Shown here: positions 50,961 through 58,431 of the stretch, piece after piece
Numbering within the stretch: the stretch's first letter is position 1
Layout of the letters: each line of letters opens with the position of its first letter
Source of the DNA: Elmis aenea
Taxonomy: Eukaryota > Arthropoda > Insecta > Coleoptera > Elmidae
Length of the DNA: 64,000 nt
NCBI GenBank assembly: GCA_947652605.1
Contig: CANTFG010000132.1
Location: 1-64,000, forward strand
Reading direction: 5' to 3'
Program-made: the position numbers and the translations under genes
The notes under the pieces: model-generated
Told to the model about the DNA's origin: nothing
Seen by the model: the letters and a program-made list of their open reading frames with translations, nothing else
The model's database searches: none

Positions 50961-51602
50961 ATGAAGTATTACCAAGGCAAGAACCGAGTTGAGGGTAAAG
51001 GTTTGATTAATAGTGTTATTAATAAGCTACCCTTGGAACTCCATCTTCCTGGATATAATTATTGTGGTCCTGGAACGAAACTTGAAAAAAGATTAGCTAG
51101 AGGTGATAGCGGAATTAACGATCTTGATGAAGCCTGTAAACAACATGATATTATTTATTCTAAGAATAAAAATAATTTAACTGAAAGGCATAAAGCAGAC
51201 AAAATTCTAGCTGATAAAGCTTGGGAACGTTTTAAATCGAAAAACGCTTCAATAGGTGAAAAACTGAGTGCATTAGGTGTAGCCGGAACAATGAAAGCAA
51301 AAGTAAAACTTGGTATGGCTTATAATTCACCAAGCAAAAAAAATAAAAATAAAAAACATAATCGTAAAAGAGTTCCTTGCATAAATGAAAAAATATCAAA
51401 ACAATCTCCTATTAATAAAAATGTTACTTCATCGTCATCGTTTCCACTAAAAAGAAAGAATATTGGTAAAGATGTTTCTAAACTTAATGTTTTAAAACGA
51501 ATAAATGATAATAAAAAACGTAAATTAAAAGATGAATATGATGATAATGAAGATAATCATAACAATAAATTACAAAAAAAAAAAATAAAAAAAATAAAAT
51601 AA
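50961..51602 (+). CDS. Phospholipase A2-domain virion protein (parvovirus-type)
   Basis: 213 aa. A PLA2 core occupies about 30-120: a calcium loop in YCGPGT (34-39) and the catalytic helix DEACKQHDIIYS, with His62 and Asp63 forming the HD dyad. The C-terminal ~90 residues are a strongly basic, Asn/Lys-rich tail, likely to bind DNA or direct nuclear import. Viral PLA2 domains of this type breach endosomal membranes during entry in parvoviruses; by analogy this would be a minor virion component. It is the first plus-strand gene, and AATAAA repeats directly after its stop (51598-51615) may end a short transcript. Key residues are intact. Confidence 0.85.
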   Translation: MKYYQGKNRVEGKGLINSVINKLPLELHLPGYNYCGPGTKLEKRLARGDSGINDLDEACKQHDIIYSKNKNNLTERHKADKILADKAWERFKSKNASIGEKLSALGVAGTMKAKVKLGMAYNSPSKKNKNKKHNRKRVPCINEKISKQSPINKNVTSSSSFPLKRKNIGKDVSKLNVLKRINDNKKRKLKDEYDDNEDNHNNKLQKKKIKKIK

Positions 51603-51615
51603 AATAAAATAAAAA
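51595..51615 (+). terminator. Clustered AATAAA signals after PLA2 gene
   Basis: Several overlapping AATAAA hexamers in an A-rich run start at the last codons of the PLA2 ORF. They lie ahead of the next gene at 51665. Confidence 0.5.
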
Positions 51616-51664
51616 TGTATAAAAATGAAAACATTAGTTTTATTAAATTAGTAGTAAAATAGTT

Positions 51665-52171
51665 ATGAAACAAATAACACGTATGATGTCTTTTAGACAA
51701 AAGAAATGTTCAACCAAAAAATCTAAGTGTAAAAAACCCAAGAGAAGAAGAAGAAAAAAAAAATCCACCATTAGTTTTAAAGAGTTTACCAAAAAAATTA
51801 AAAAACAGATTACCAAACATCAACCAAAAACTCTGCACTCTGCTCTCTCTGTTGCGTTAAAAAAAGCTTCTGAAATAAAAAAGAAAATAAAACCAGTCCG
51901 CATCATAGCGATTCCAAAAACAGGAGGATTCTTACCACTGATACCACTATTTGCAGGATTAAGTGCTTTGGGTGCATTGGGAGGAGGCGCTGCAGGTATT
52001 GCCAAGGCAATAAACGAATCGAAAGCGGCACAACAAAAACTAAAAGAAAATAAACGTCACAATAGAACAATGGAAAACATAGCACTAGGTAAAGGCCTAT
52101 ATTTGAAACCCTATAAAACAGGATTGGGGCTTTTTTTAAAGCCAAGCCGTGTCTCAAAAAACTTCCTTTAG
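51665..52171 (+). CDS. Basic/hydrophobic minor virion protein
   Basis: 168 aa. An N-terminal run of Lys/Arg (about 20-33) resembles a DNA-binding or core-protein segment. A helix-forming basic middle follows, then a Gly/Ala-rich hydrophobic stretch (about 88-113, FLPLIPLFAGL onward) able to insert in or disrupt membrane. The C-terminus has two related short repeats, GKGLYLKPY and GLGLFLKP. The layout is typical of a small Polinton protein that I place with minor capsid or membrane-active virion proteins. Its last ~14 codons overlap the protease frame. A slippery TTTTTTA at 52132-52138 sits in phase, so part of the product may be extended into the protease. Start: ATG 51665; Met7 and Met8 are possible alternatives. 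Confidence 0.75.
   Translation: MKQITRMMSFRQKKCSTKKSKCKKPKRRRRKKKSTISFKEFTKKIKKQITKHQPKTLHSALSVALKKASEIKKKIKPVRIIAIPKTGGFLPLIPLFAGLSALGALGGGAAGIAKAINESKAAQQKLKENKRHNRTMENIALGKGLYLKPYKTGLGLFLKPSRVSKNFL
52132..52138 (+). other. Candidate -1 ribosomal frameshift heptamer
   Basis: T TTT TTA is read in the zero frame of the minor virion protein (codons 52130 ctt, 52133 ttt, 52136 tta). This is a classic X-XXY-YYZ heptamer. Slipping back one base enters the protease frame at 52138, which is open from 52117 to 52539. The zero-frame stop is 33 nt further on, at 52169-52171. Confidence 0.6.
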
Positions 52172-52539
52172 CGTTACCTCAACGTGCATTAAATAACATT
52201 GATATTGAAAGGTTTGCAAAAAAGCTGAAAATTTTAAACTTTAGAGGTGTATTTATGAGAGATAACTTACCTAAAAAGATTAAAAAAAATGAAAGTGGTG
52301 TTATTAACTTGGACAGCATCCGTGGTACTGGTTCTCACTGGACTGCTTATATAAAAACCGATAATTTAGTAATTTACTTTGACAGCTATGGAAACCTTAG
52401 ACCGCCTTTGGAAGCAACGAAATACTTTAATTCAAATAATTTATGTAACATCTTGTATAATCATGACATGTTTCAGACTTTTAATAGTTATAACTGTGGT
52501 CACTTATGTCTATTGTTTCTTTACAATAACAATAAATAA
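52138..52539 (+). CDS. Adenain-type cysteine protease
   Basis: Matures virion proteins by analogy with adenovirus and Polinton proteases. The frame is open from 52117, but the only ATG before the catalytic core is at 52255, inside the conserved RGVFMRDNLP segment. An ATG-initiated product would therefore lose the N-terminal helix (NNIDIERFAKKLKI). This favours expression by frameshift from the preceding gene. Counting from 52255, the catalytic residues are His28 (GSHW), Asp43 (YFDSYG), Gln74 (oxyanion, FQTFNS) and Cys81 (NCGHLC), in the adenain order H-D-Q-C. The domain is complete and compact. An alternative is a real one-base indel in the 7-T run, either genomic or from assembly. Confidence 0.85.
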   Translation, partial: KAKPCLKKLPLALPQRALNNIDIERFAKKLKILNFRGVFMRDNLPKKIKKNESGVINLDSIRGTGSHWTAYIKTDNLVIYFDSYGNLRPPLEATKYFNSNNLCNILYNHDMFQTFNSYNCGHLCLLFLYNNNK

Positions 52540-52844
52540 GTTGTTGATATTTTATTGTTTGATTCATAATATTTGTTAAGTAAACATTTGTTATCGTGAG
52601 TTTAAGTAATAATTTCTAATTAGCATAAATAATGGTTATCTTTATCATGTTTTCTGTCTGCGTGTGTTTATAATTAACGGTATTTCCTGGAAAGCGAATA
52701 TTTGATAAAATAGTTACAAAAATTATTATTATTTACATTTGAAATGAAGACATTTGTGGATACAAATTTTATTACAATTTAAGTTAATTTATGTTTGCGT
52801 ACATCATCATTTGACTCTTGGTGTTTGTCTAGTTAACATCGTAA
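52540..52844 (+). promoter_or_regulatory. Promoter region of capsid cassette
   Basis: A 305 nt A/T-rich gap without a gene. It contains GCATAAATAATGGTTATC, TTTATCATG and GTGTGTTTATAATTAACGG, related to motifs in the polymerase-side array (45690-46555) and in 58050-58320. The stretch TTTAAGTTAATTTATGTTT near 52779 recurs at 58298. I find no clear TATA box. Confidence 0.5.
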
Positions 52845-53543
52845 ATGTCTTATACATTCACAGTTACTGCAAATGAATCGGTGCTCTCGCAAAGAATTTA
52901 TCCTCCTCTCATACTAAACAATGAAGAAGAATACGTTTTAGGACTTATCGATTTTGTTAGTTCAAATTCAATCGCAAACATTGATCAGTCAAACAATCTA
53001 TTCCATTTTGGAACGAACGTAATCGAAATTCCTGAAGGTTCATATGAGATTGTTGATATTGAAAATTTTTTAAAAAAGCATATAAATGAAAAAGAAAAAG
53101 ACACAAAAGCTAAAACCTATTTATCAATATCTGCTAACTTAAATACCTTAATGTGCGAATTGAAGTGCAATGTAGAAATCAATTTTTTTAAATTCAACAC
53201 CATAGGTAGTTTATTAGGTTTTAATAAACGTATCCTTCCTAAAAATAAAAAACATGTATCTGACTTTCCAATAAACATTCAAAAAGTTAACGCTATCTGT
53301 ATAGATTGTAATTTAGTAACGAATTCATACAATAATGGCAACCCTGTACATATGTTACACATGTTTTATCCAACTGTACCACCTGGTTACAAAATAATAG
53401 AAGTTCCAAAAAATGTTATTTATCTACCAATCAACACACGTTATATCGATGAAATAATTATTAAAATCGTTGATCAGCATGGAACATTAGTTAATTTCAA
53501 AAGAGAGCCCGTTACGGTAAGAGTGCACTTGAAGAAACTTTAA
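52845..53543 (+). CDS. Penton-like minor capsid protein (single jelly-roll candidate)
   Basis: 232 aa, with alternating short hydrophobic strands and few helices, as expected for a beta-sandwich. The beginning (about 1-60) has the EEYVLGLIDF and FHFGTNVIEIPEG segments. The centre has FNTIGSLLGF. The end has YPTVPPGYKI, VIYLPINTRYIDEI and VRVHLKKL. These segments belong to a conserved insect and cnidarian Polinton family that I equate with the vertex (penton) protein; the fold assignment is from family knowledge, not visible catalytic residues. The start ATG at 52845 follows a gene-free promoter region. The next ORF begins 3 nt after its stop, and the capsid gene follows, so the three are likely co-expressed. 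Confidence 0.7.
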   Translation: MSYTFTVTANESVLSQRIYPPLILNNEEEYVLGLIDFVSSNSIANIDQSNNLFHFGTNVIEIPEGSYEIVDIENFLKKHINEKEKDTKAKTYLSISANLNTLMCELKCNVEINFFKFNTIGSLLGFNKRILPKNKKHVSDFPINIQKVNAICIDCNLVTNSYNNGNPVHMLHMFYPTVPPGYKIIEVPKNVIYLPINTRYIDEIIIKIVDQHGTLVNFKREPVTVRVHLKKL

Positions 53544-53546
53544 AGT

Positions 53547-53762
53547 ATGGTATTCCGATACAATATCACCCCTTCGGACTACCACAGCTATTCTAATTTA
53601 GCAACACAAGCTGAAGATATAAAACCATTAAATACGCAAGAGGAGGTTAGTTCGTGTAAAAAACTAAAAGAGTTAAGACCTGACAATAAGCAATTCTTGC
53701 ATTCATTAGGACTAAAGGTATTTTTCTTTAACTCTAAGAAGAAAAAGAAAAACATAATATAA
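53547..53762 (+). CDS. Small 71-aa protein between penton and capsid genes
   Basis: The N-terminal half is polar (SDYHSYSNLATQ). The C-terminal half has a short helix with DNKQFLHSLGLKV and a Lys-rich end. The ORF fills the gap exactly: it starts 3 nt after the penton-like stop, and its TAA overlaps the capsid ATG as TAATG. A small protein with an F-L-x-x-L-G-x-K tail at this position is, as I recall, common in insect Polintons. It may be a capsid cement or scaffold peptide, but this is inference. It has no TATA or leader of its own, so it must come from a shared mRNA. Confidence 0.65.
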   Translation: MVFRYNITPSDYHSYSNLATQAEDIKPLNTQEEVSSCKKLKELRPDNKQFLHSLGLKVFFFNSKKKKKNII

Positions 53763-54982
53763 TGAGTTTTAACATTTTAAATGTTGGAGAACGTGTTTTT
53801 ATTGATAATTCGATTGTTAATAATGAATTTCACACACACCAACCGTATGTGTCAACAACCTTTAATTACAACGATGAAATACGAATACCTATACAAACTC
53901 AAAACTTGATAACTTTACCTTCACAGAGTTTTATTTACATTGAAGGTAAATTATTAACCGAAGACAATAAACCAAGTAAAACATTAAATTTTGTAAACAA
54001 CGGAATTTCATATCTTTTTGATGAAATACGCTTTGAAGTGGGGGGTAAAGTCATAGATCGTGTAAAAAATCCAGGGATTACAACAACAATCAAAAGTTAT
54101 CTTTCATATACAACCAACGAATTTAAACGATTATCAAATTCAGGATGGTTTTTACATTCAAACTCTTCAAAATTAGTCGATGAAAATGGCAATTTTAACG
54201 TATGTATACCGCTTAGAATGCTTCTTGGATTTGCTGAAGACTTTAGAAAAATCCTTATGAATATACGTCAGGAGTTGGTGCTGATTCGTAGTAATTCTGA
54301 TTTAAATGCTGTTCAATCGACTATAGCAACCGAAAAACCTAAAATCACAATTAATAAAATTACTTGGAAGGTACCTCATATAATTCCATCTGATACTGAA
54401 AAATTACGACTTATGCGTTACCTTGAAAAAGATACCGATCTTGATCTTGCATATAGAAGTTGGGAAATTCACGAGTTACCGTTATTGCAGCAAACAACAA
54501 AACATACTTGGGCTGTGAAGACAGCACACCAACTTGAAAAACCACGATATGTCATTGTAGGCTTTCAAATTAATAGAAAAAATAACATCATAAGGAATTG
54601 TAGTCAATTTGATCATTGCAATCTAACAAATATTAAATTATATTTAAATTCGGAAATGTATCCATATGATAACTTAAATCTTAACTTTAATAACAAACAA
54701 TGGGCTATTTTGTATGAAATGTTTTCACAATTTCAACAATCTTATTATTATAAGGATCAAAGCGAACCATGTCTTACACCTATAGAGTTTTTAACAACTG
54801 CACCACTAATTGTTATTGATTGTAGCCGTCAAAACGAGATGCTTAAACATGGCGCTGTAGATATTCGATTAGATTTTGATTCAAATGAGAATATGTCTGC
54901 AAACACCACAGCATTTTGTCTTATTTTACATGATCGTTTGGTAAAATATAGTCCTCTTACAAGTACTGTTAAAATTCTATAA
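53762..54982 (+). CDS. Predicted major capsid protein (double jelly-roll)
   Basis: 406 aa, predicted to be the main shell protein. Two similar-sized halves are beta-rich. The first half has NYNDEIRIPI, SFIYIEGKLL, YLFDEIRFEVGG and CIPLRMLLGFAEDF. The second has ITINKITWKVPHI, TKHTWAVKTA, YVIVGFQINRKN, FDHCNLTNIKLYLNSE and FCLILHDRL. These segments match a conserved insect Polinton family that I assign to the major capsid protein. It is shorter than the 500-600 aa double jelly-roll proteins of some other Polintons, so the fold should be tested. The ATG overlaps the previous stop (TAATG at 53760-53764), which points to coupled translation or a shared mRNA. No break is seen. Confidence 0.7.
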   Translation: MSFNILNVGERVFIDNSIVNNEFHTHQPYVSTTFNYNDEIRIPIQTQNLITLPSQSFIYIEGKLLTEDNKPSKTLNFVNNGISYLFDEIRFEVGGKVIDRVKNPGITTTIKSYLSYTTNEFKRLSNSGWFLHSNSSKLVDENGNFNVCIPLRMLLGFAEDFRKILMNIRQELVLIRSNSDLNAVQSTIATEKPKITINKITWKVPHIIPSDTEKLRLMRYLEKDTDLDLAYRSWEIHELPLLQQTTKHTWAVKTAHQLEKPRYVIVGFQINRKNNIIRNCSQFDHCNLTNIKLYLNSEMYPYDNLNLNFNNKQWAILYEMFSQFQQSYYYKDQSEPCLTPIEFLTTAPLIVIDCSRQNEMLKHGAVDIRLDFDSNENMSANTTAFCLILHDRLVKYSPLTSTVKIL

Positions 54983-55460
54983 TTTATTACGTGTGTCATT
55001 TAAAAAACTTCTTAAGAGTAAGGTTATTTAGATCTTAGCATCATGTATTAAATATAACTTGTACTTTTTTACTTAAAAGCATTATGGATAAGAAAATAAA
55101 ATATTGTAACTTGTTATCTTTGTTTTAAATGTAACCTTGTCTAATTATAATTTTAAATGAAATAATATCAATTTTTTTAAACAAAAAAGCATGATTGTGT
55201 GCGCAATTATTATATTTGATAAGAAAATAAAATGTTAAGTGCAATAATTATAATAATAATTAATAGGAAAATAGAACGTTGTAATCTTTAATTTTTTTTT
55301 TTAATAGATTGTATGCGCAATAATTATTATATTTGATAAACAAGTAAAATGTTAAGTGCAATTATTATAATTAATAGGAAAATAAAACGTTGTAATCTAT
55401 TTTTCTTTTAATGCAACCACCACTTTCCACAGTTTTTAAATTAATTATTTTGAAGTTTTC
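54983..55460 (+). other. Gene-free A/T-rich spacer with tandem repeat
   Basis: Contains AATAAA at 55095 and further ATAAAA-rich signals that could end the capsid mRNA. A ~114 bp unit then appears twice (from 55193 and 55307), each with GATTGTRTGCGCAA, TATATTTGATAA and AACGTTGTAATCT. A partial third copy precedes them near 55080. No ORF of interest on either strand. Confidence 0.7.
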
Positions 55461-55470
55461 TATATAAAAG
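55461..55470 (+). promoter_or_regulatory. TATA box of the triplicated gene block
   Basis: TATATAAAAG, followed by a ~45 nt stretch that would be a leader exon ending AATAAAG at a GTAAAATA donor (GT at 55543-55544). Confidence 0.65.
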
Positions 55471-55542
55471 CAGCATGAATGTATATATGAACAAACATAT
55501 CATCGCTATTTGTTCGTGACTTGGCAACATACAACAATAAAG

Positions 55543-55818
55543 GTAAAATATCTTGATTTTTTTATTGTTTTGCTTATTTAATATTTCTTTTACAAATGAT
55601 AATTAAAAAGTTGTATTTTTAAACAATTTCCATAAGCGAATGTTTTATTGTAAATTAAAACCTTTTTCTATAGAAACTCCATTAACTTAATTTGAATATG
55701 ATAAAATTCCTTCAAAATTAAATCCATATTCCATAAAATTAATATGTTACAATAAAATTGTTTAATCTTACAAACACAATTTTAGAAGCAGATTATGTAT
55801 TGTAAATTATTTTTTTAG
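55543..55818 (+). other. Predicted leader intron, 276 nt
   Basis: Donor AAAG|GTAAAA and acceptor ATTATTTTTTTAG, the acceptor ending 17 nt before the ATG at 55836. Similar pyrimidine-AG sites occur 18 nt before the second ORF (AG 56415-56416) and 16 nt before the third (AG 57181-57182). Part of this intron (about 55625-55655, AATTTCCATAAGCGAATG) is duplicated just upstream of the third ORF, near 57143-57170. Confidence 0.55.
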
Positions 55819-55835
55819 AAAACATTTTTCATTAA

Positions 55836-56399
55836 ATGGATCCTGTTACTGTTGCAATGTTTCAAAACATCCATTTTATGTCACATTATTTTAATATAAA
55901 TCACTTTCCGCAGTTTGGACCAATTTTTATACTTATAGAGCATGTAACAAGATATTTTAAATGTGTTTGTGTTGCATGTAGTTTTCCAAGTTTTCTACTA
56001 AATAAAGTACATGCTTTTCCTGAAGTTAATATATTCATAAATGTACCTTATATTCATTCTAAATTTTTAAGAGATTTAGGATTTAAAAAAGCACATATTT
56101 TATATAATTCTAAATTTACTCTATATGTATATAAAAGAAAAATAACCGGTGTATCATTCAATGTAATTTATTACCATGTACCAAACATGATAAGCCAAGA
56201 AATGTATGGGCTACAATGTATAAGTATTATAGATTTTGACCGTTGCAAAAACGCGCTTTATTTCGATTTGAAATTTAAAAACTATTTTGTTATAGACACA
56301 CCTTTAACAAAATTTAAACCAGATGAAAAAACTTCAAAATTTACTCCATTTTCTTTAAAATTATTATGCTGTAATAAAATTGTTAAGTGTTTAACTTAA
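55836..56399 (+). CDS. Nucleotidyltransferase-like paralogue 1 (degenerate)
   Basis: 187 aa, first of three tandem homologues. All three begin with an M-[DE]-x-x-x-[VI]-x-x-FQN segment followed by a hydrophobic helix. At about residues 44-66 (CVCVACSFPSFLL ... EVNIFI) it aligns with the third copy's VAGGFPAYLL ... DVDIYL. In the third copy that looks like the G-G and D-x-D signature of the polymerase-beta nucleotidyltransferase fold. Here the glycines and the acidic pair are lost (CS, V-N), so catalysis is unlikely. IYYHVPNMISQEMYGL and FDRCKNALYFDLK are shared with copy 2. The C-terminal Arg/Lys segment of copy 3 is missing. Function unknown; possibly a neofunctionalised accessory protein. 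Confidence 0.65.
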   Translation: MDPVTVAMFQNIHFMSHYFNINHFPQFGPIFILIEHVTRYFKCVCVACSFPSFLLNKVHAFPEVNIFINVPYIHSKFLRDLGFKKAHILYNSKFTLYVYKRKITGVSFNVIYYHVPNMISQEMYGLQCISIIDFDRCKNALYFDLKFKNYFVIDTPLTKFKPDEKTSKFTPFSLKLLCCNKIVKCLT

Positions 56400-56434
56400 A
56401 TAAAATGTTTTTCTAGAATACATTTTTCATTAAA

Positions 56435-56989
56435 ATGGATCAGGTTAATGTTACAATGTTTCAAAACAACCGTTTTGTGTCGCATTATTTTAACAAAACT
56501 CGTTTTAGATCCCTTGAAGATATTTTTATATTTATAGAGCGTGTATTAAAACATTTTAAATGTGCTTGTATTGCAAATAGATTTCCATCTTATTTACTAT
56601 TCAAAATTTCTGAATTTACTGAAATTGATATATTCATAAATGAACCAACTGCTTGTCCTAAATTTATAGAAGAATTTGATTTAAAAAAGACATTTCAACC
56701 TACTAAACATTGTTCAAGACGTATTGCATATAAAACAAAAGTGGAAGATATCATTATAAATTTAATTTATTACCATGTACCAAACATGATAAGCCAAGAA
56801 ATGTACGGGTTAAAAATTATGAGTAATATATGTGATGATCTTTGTAAAAATGTGATTTATTTCGATTTAAAATTTAAAACATGGTTTGCGATAAACGCAC
56901 CTTTTAATGTCGATAAAAAAACTTCAAAATTTAACCCCTTTTCTTTAAAATTCTTATGCTATGATAAAATTGTAAAGTGTTTATCTTAA
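56435..56989 (+). CDS. Nucleotidyltransferase-like paralogue 2 (degenerate)
   Basis: 184 aa. It is closest to copy 1, with an identical stretch IYYHVPNMISQEMYGL and the same C-terminal KTSKF-x-PFSLK segment. The signature region reads CACIANRFPSYLL ... EIDIFI, so one acid of the D-x-D-like pair is kept and the two glycines are not. It lies 35 nt after copy 1, behind its own TTTTCTAG splice-acceptor-like sequence at 56409-56416. It probably arose by tandem duplication with copy 1 after the split from copy 3. No TATA box precedes it. Confidence 0.65.
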   Translation: MDQVNVTMFQNNRFVSHYFNKTRFRSLEDIFIFIERVLKHFKCACIANRFPSYLLFKISEFTEIDIFINEPTACPKFIEEFDLKKTFQPTKHCSRRIAYKTKVEDIIINLIYYHVPNMISQEMYGLKIMSNICDDLCKNVIYFDLKFKTWFAINAPFNVDKKTSKFNPFSLKFLCYDKIVKCLS

Positions 56990-57198
56990 AAAAATGCTAC
57001 ACAAAATTGTTGTTTCAACGATTTTGCTAACATTCCACCCTGTATCTTTGTTCGTTTTCTGTTGGAACACATGACAAAGTGTTGAGGTGAACAGATAAAG
57101 TCATTATAACAAAGGAGAGAGAGGTGAAGATATTTTTATGCAATTTCCATGAGCAGATGTTTTATTGTTGTTTTTTTTTTAGAAAGACGCTTATTACA

Positions 57199-57816
57199 AT
57201 GGAATCTAATACAATAACTTTGTTTCAAAACAACATTTTTGTTTCATATTTGTTTAACAAATACAACTATCCACAGTTTAAAGAAATATTTACATTTATA
57301 ACAGAATTAACTTCGAAATTTCTATGTGTTACTGTAGCCGGTGGATTTCCAGCATATTTATTAAACAAAACAGTGCGATTTACAGATGTTGATATATACC
57401 TAAATTGTAAAAATATTGATGCTAAACTTTTAATAGAATTTCAGTTAGAATATGACAAACGTGATTATATTTCTAAAGCTAAACATAGTAAATTTATTAT
57501 ATACAAAACAATTATTTCTGATATAAAAATACAAGTAATTTGTTTTCCTGAAAAAAAAATGATATCACAAGAAATGTATACCTTAAAAATTATTAATGCT
57601 TTTGATTTAGAAATTTGCAGGAATGCTATTTTTTTAGATTTGAATTTAAAAACCTTTTTGTATATAGATACACCAAGAACAAAATTTATATTTTCGAATA
57701 TTGCGCAAATTGCAAGGAAACTGAAATATTTAGCTAGAGTAAATAAAAATAATTGTAAATTAAATCCATACTCCTTAACCTTACTATGCTACAATAAAAT
57801 TTTAAAAGATTTATGA
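57199..57816 (+). CDS. Nucleotidyltransferase-like paralogue 3 (motif retained)
   Basis: 205 aa from the ATG at 57199. The frame is open upstream, but the upstream stretch looks like intron and this ATG matches the starts of copies 1 and 2. Motifs: VAGGFPAYLLNK then TDVDIYLN (about residues 46-67), resembling the G-G/S ... D-x-D motif of minimal nucleotidyltransferases; SDIKIQVICF further on, which could supply the third acidic strand; FDLEICRNAIFLDL; and a C-terminal ARKLKYLARVNK helix. This order (GG, DxD, strand, FD-x-x-x-C, R-x-x-K-Y-x-x-R) recalls nucleotidyltransferase-like proteins of large DNA viruses. Substrate unknown. Alternative: a non-enzymatic homologue. Confidence 0.6.
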   Translation: MESNTITLFQNNIFVSYLFNKYNYPQFKEIFTFITELTSKFLCVTVAGGFPAYLLNKTVRFTDVDIYLNCKNIDAKLLIEFQLEYDKRDYISKAKHSKFIIYKTIISDIKIQVICFPEKKMISQEMYTLKIINAFDLEICRNAIFLDLNLKTFLYIDTPRTKFIFSNIAQIARKLKYLARVNKNNCKLNPYSLTLLCYNKILKDL

Positions 57817-58431
57817 AAAAACTTGTAATTTTATATGCGAAGTAAAATGTTTAAATAAATAGATTCTTTAAAGTTTAAAAGCAGAGACTGTGGTAGTGTG
57901 CACGTTAATAATTAGTGTACTTACATTATATTAGCAAACTAAGAACCACTATTGAGTAAACCTTACACTAAATTTGAACTTTATTAATGCAGGCTAGAAT
58001 TAAACTGATTATTGGTTTCAAAGACCCTACAAGTAAACATTGTAATAATTATATGATAAGTTCCTACCAGCGTAAATAATGTTTATCGTTATCGTTGGTG
58101 TGTGTAATTATAATTAATGGTATTCTCGTGTTTAAGTAATCATTATATGATAAGTTCCTACTAGGGTAAATAATGACTATCGTTATTATGTTTTTGATGG
58201 TGTGTGTAATTTTAATGAGATTCTCGACAAATACAAACAAAAATAGTTGTACATTAAACGTTTGAAGAAAATAATATGTACAATTTTTAATAATATTTAA
58301 GTTAATTTATGTTTATGTACTTAAGTCAAATAATTATTAATGAACCAGTTATATAACATTTTCTTTTTTGAACTAACGTTCACAAACATAAGTAGTATTT
58401 TATTTCCGAACAAAATTTGATATTATTTATC
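57817..58431. other. Spacer with promoter-like relics
   Basis: No intact gene. A ~94 bp unit starting ATATGATAAGTTCCTAC occurs twice (58051 and 58145) and includes TATCGTTAT and GTGTGTGTAATT, like the polymerase-side array. The block at about 58240-58320 resembles the sequence before the penton-like gene (TTTAAGTTAATTTATGTTT at 58298 and 52779). A copy of the exonuclease-like gene's 3' end then follows directly. Confidence 0.65.
58325..58376 (-). pseudogene. 3'-terminal fragment of exonuclease-like gene
   Basis: Matches about 40743-40800 in the same orientation (direct, not inverted), including the final codons for KMLYNWFINN. The stop codon is changed here. It lies just inside the right inverted repeat, as the parent gene lies just inside the left one, but not as a mirror image. 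Confidence 0.7.

Noticed and set aside
52903..53000. Additional start sites within the penton-like gene
   Set aside because: The ATG at 52845 includes conserved N-terminal strands, so internal starts are not needed.
57124..57198. Upstream extension of nucleotidyltransferase-like copy 3
   Set aside because: The extension is not shared with copies 1 and 2, and it contains a polypyrimidine-AG that looks like a splice acceptor.
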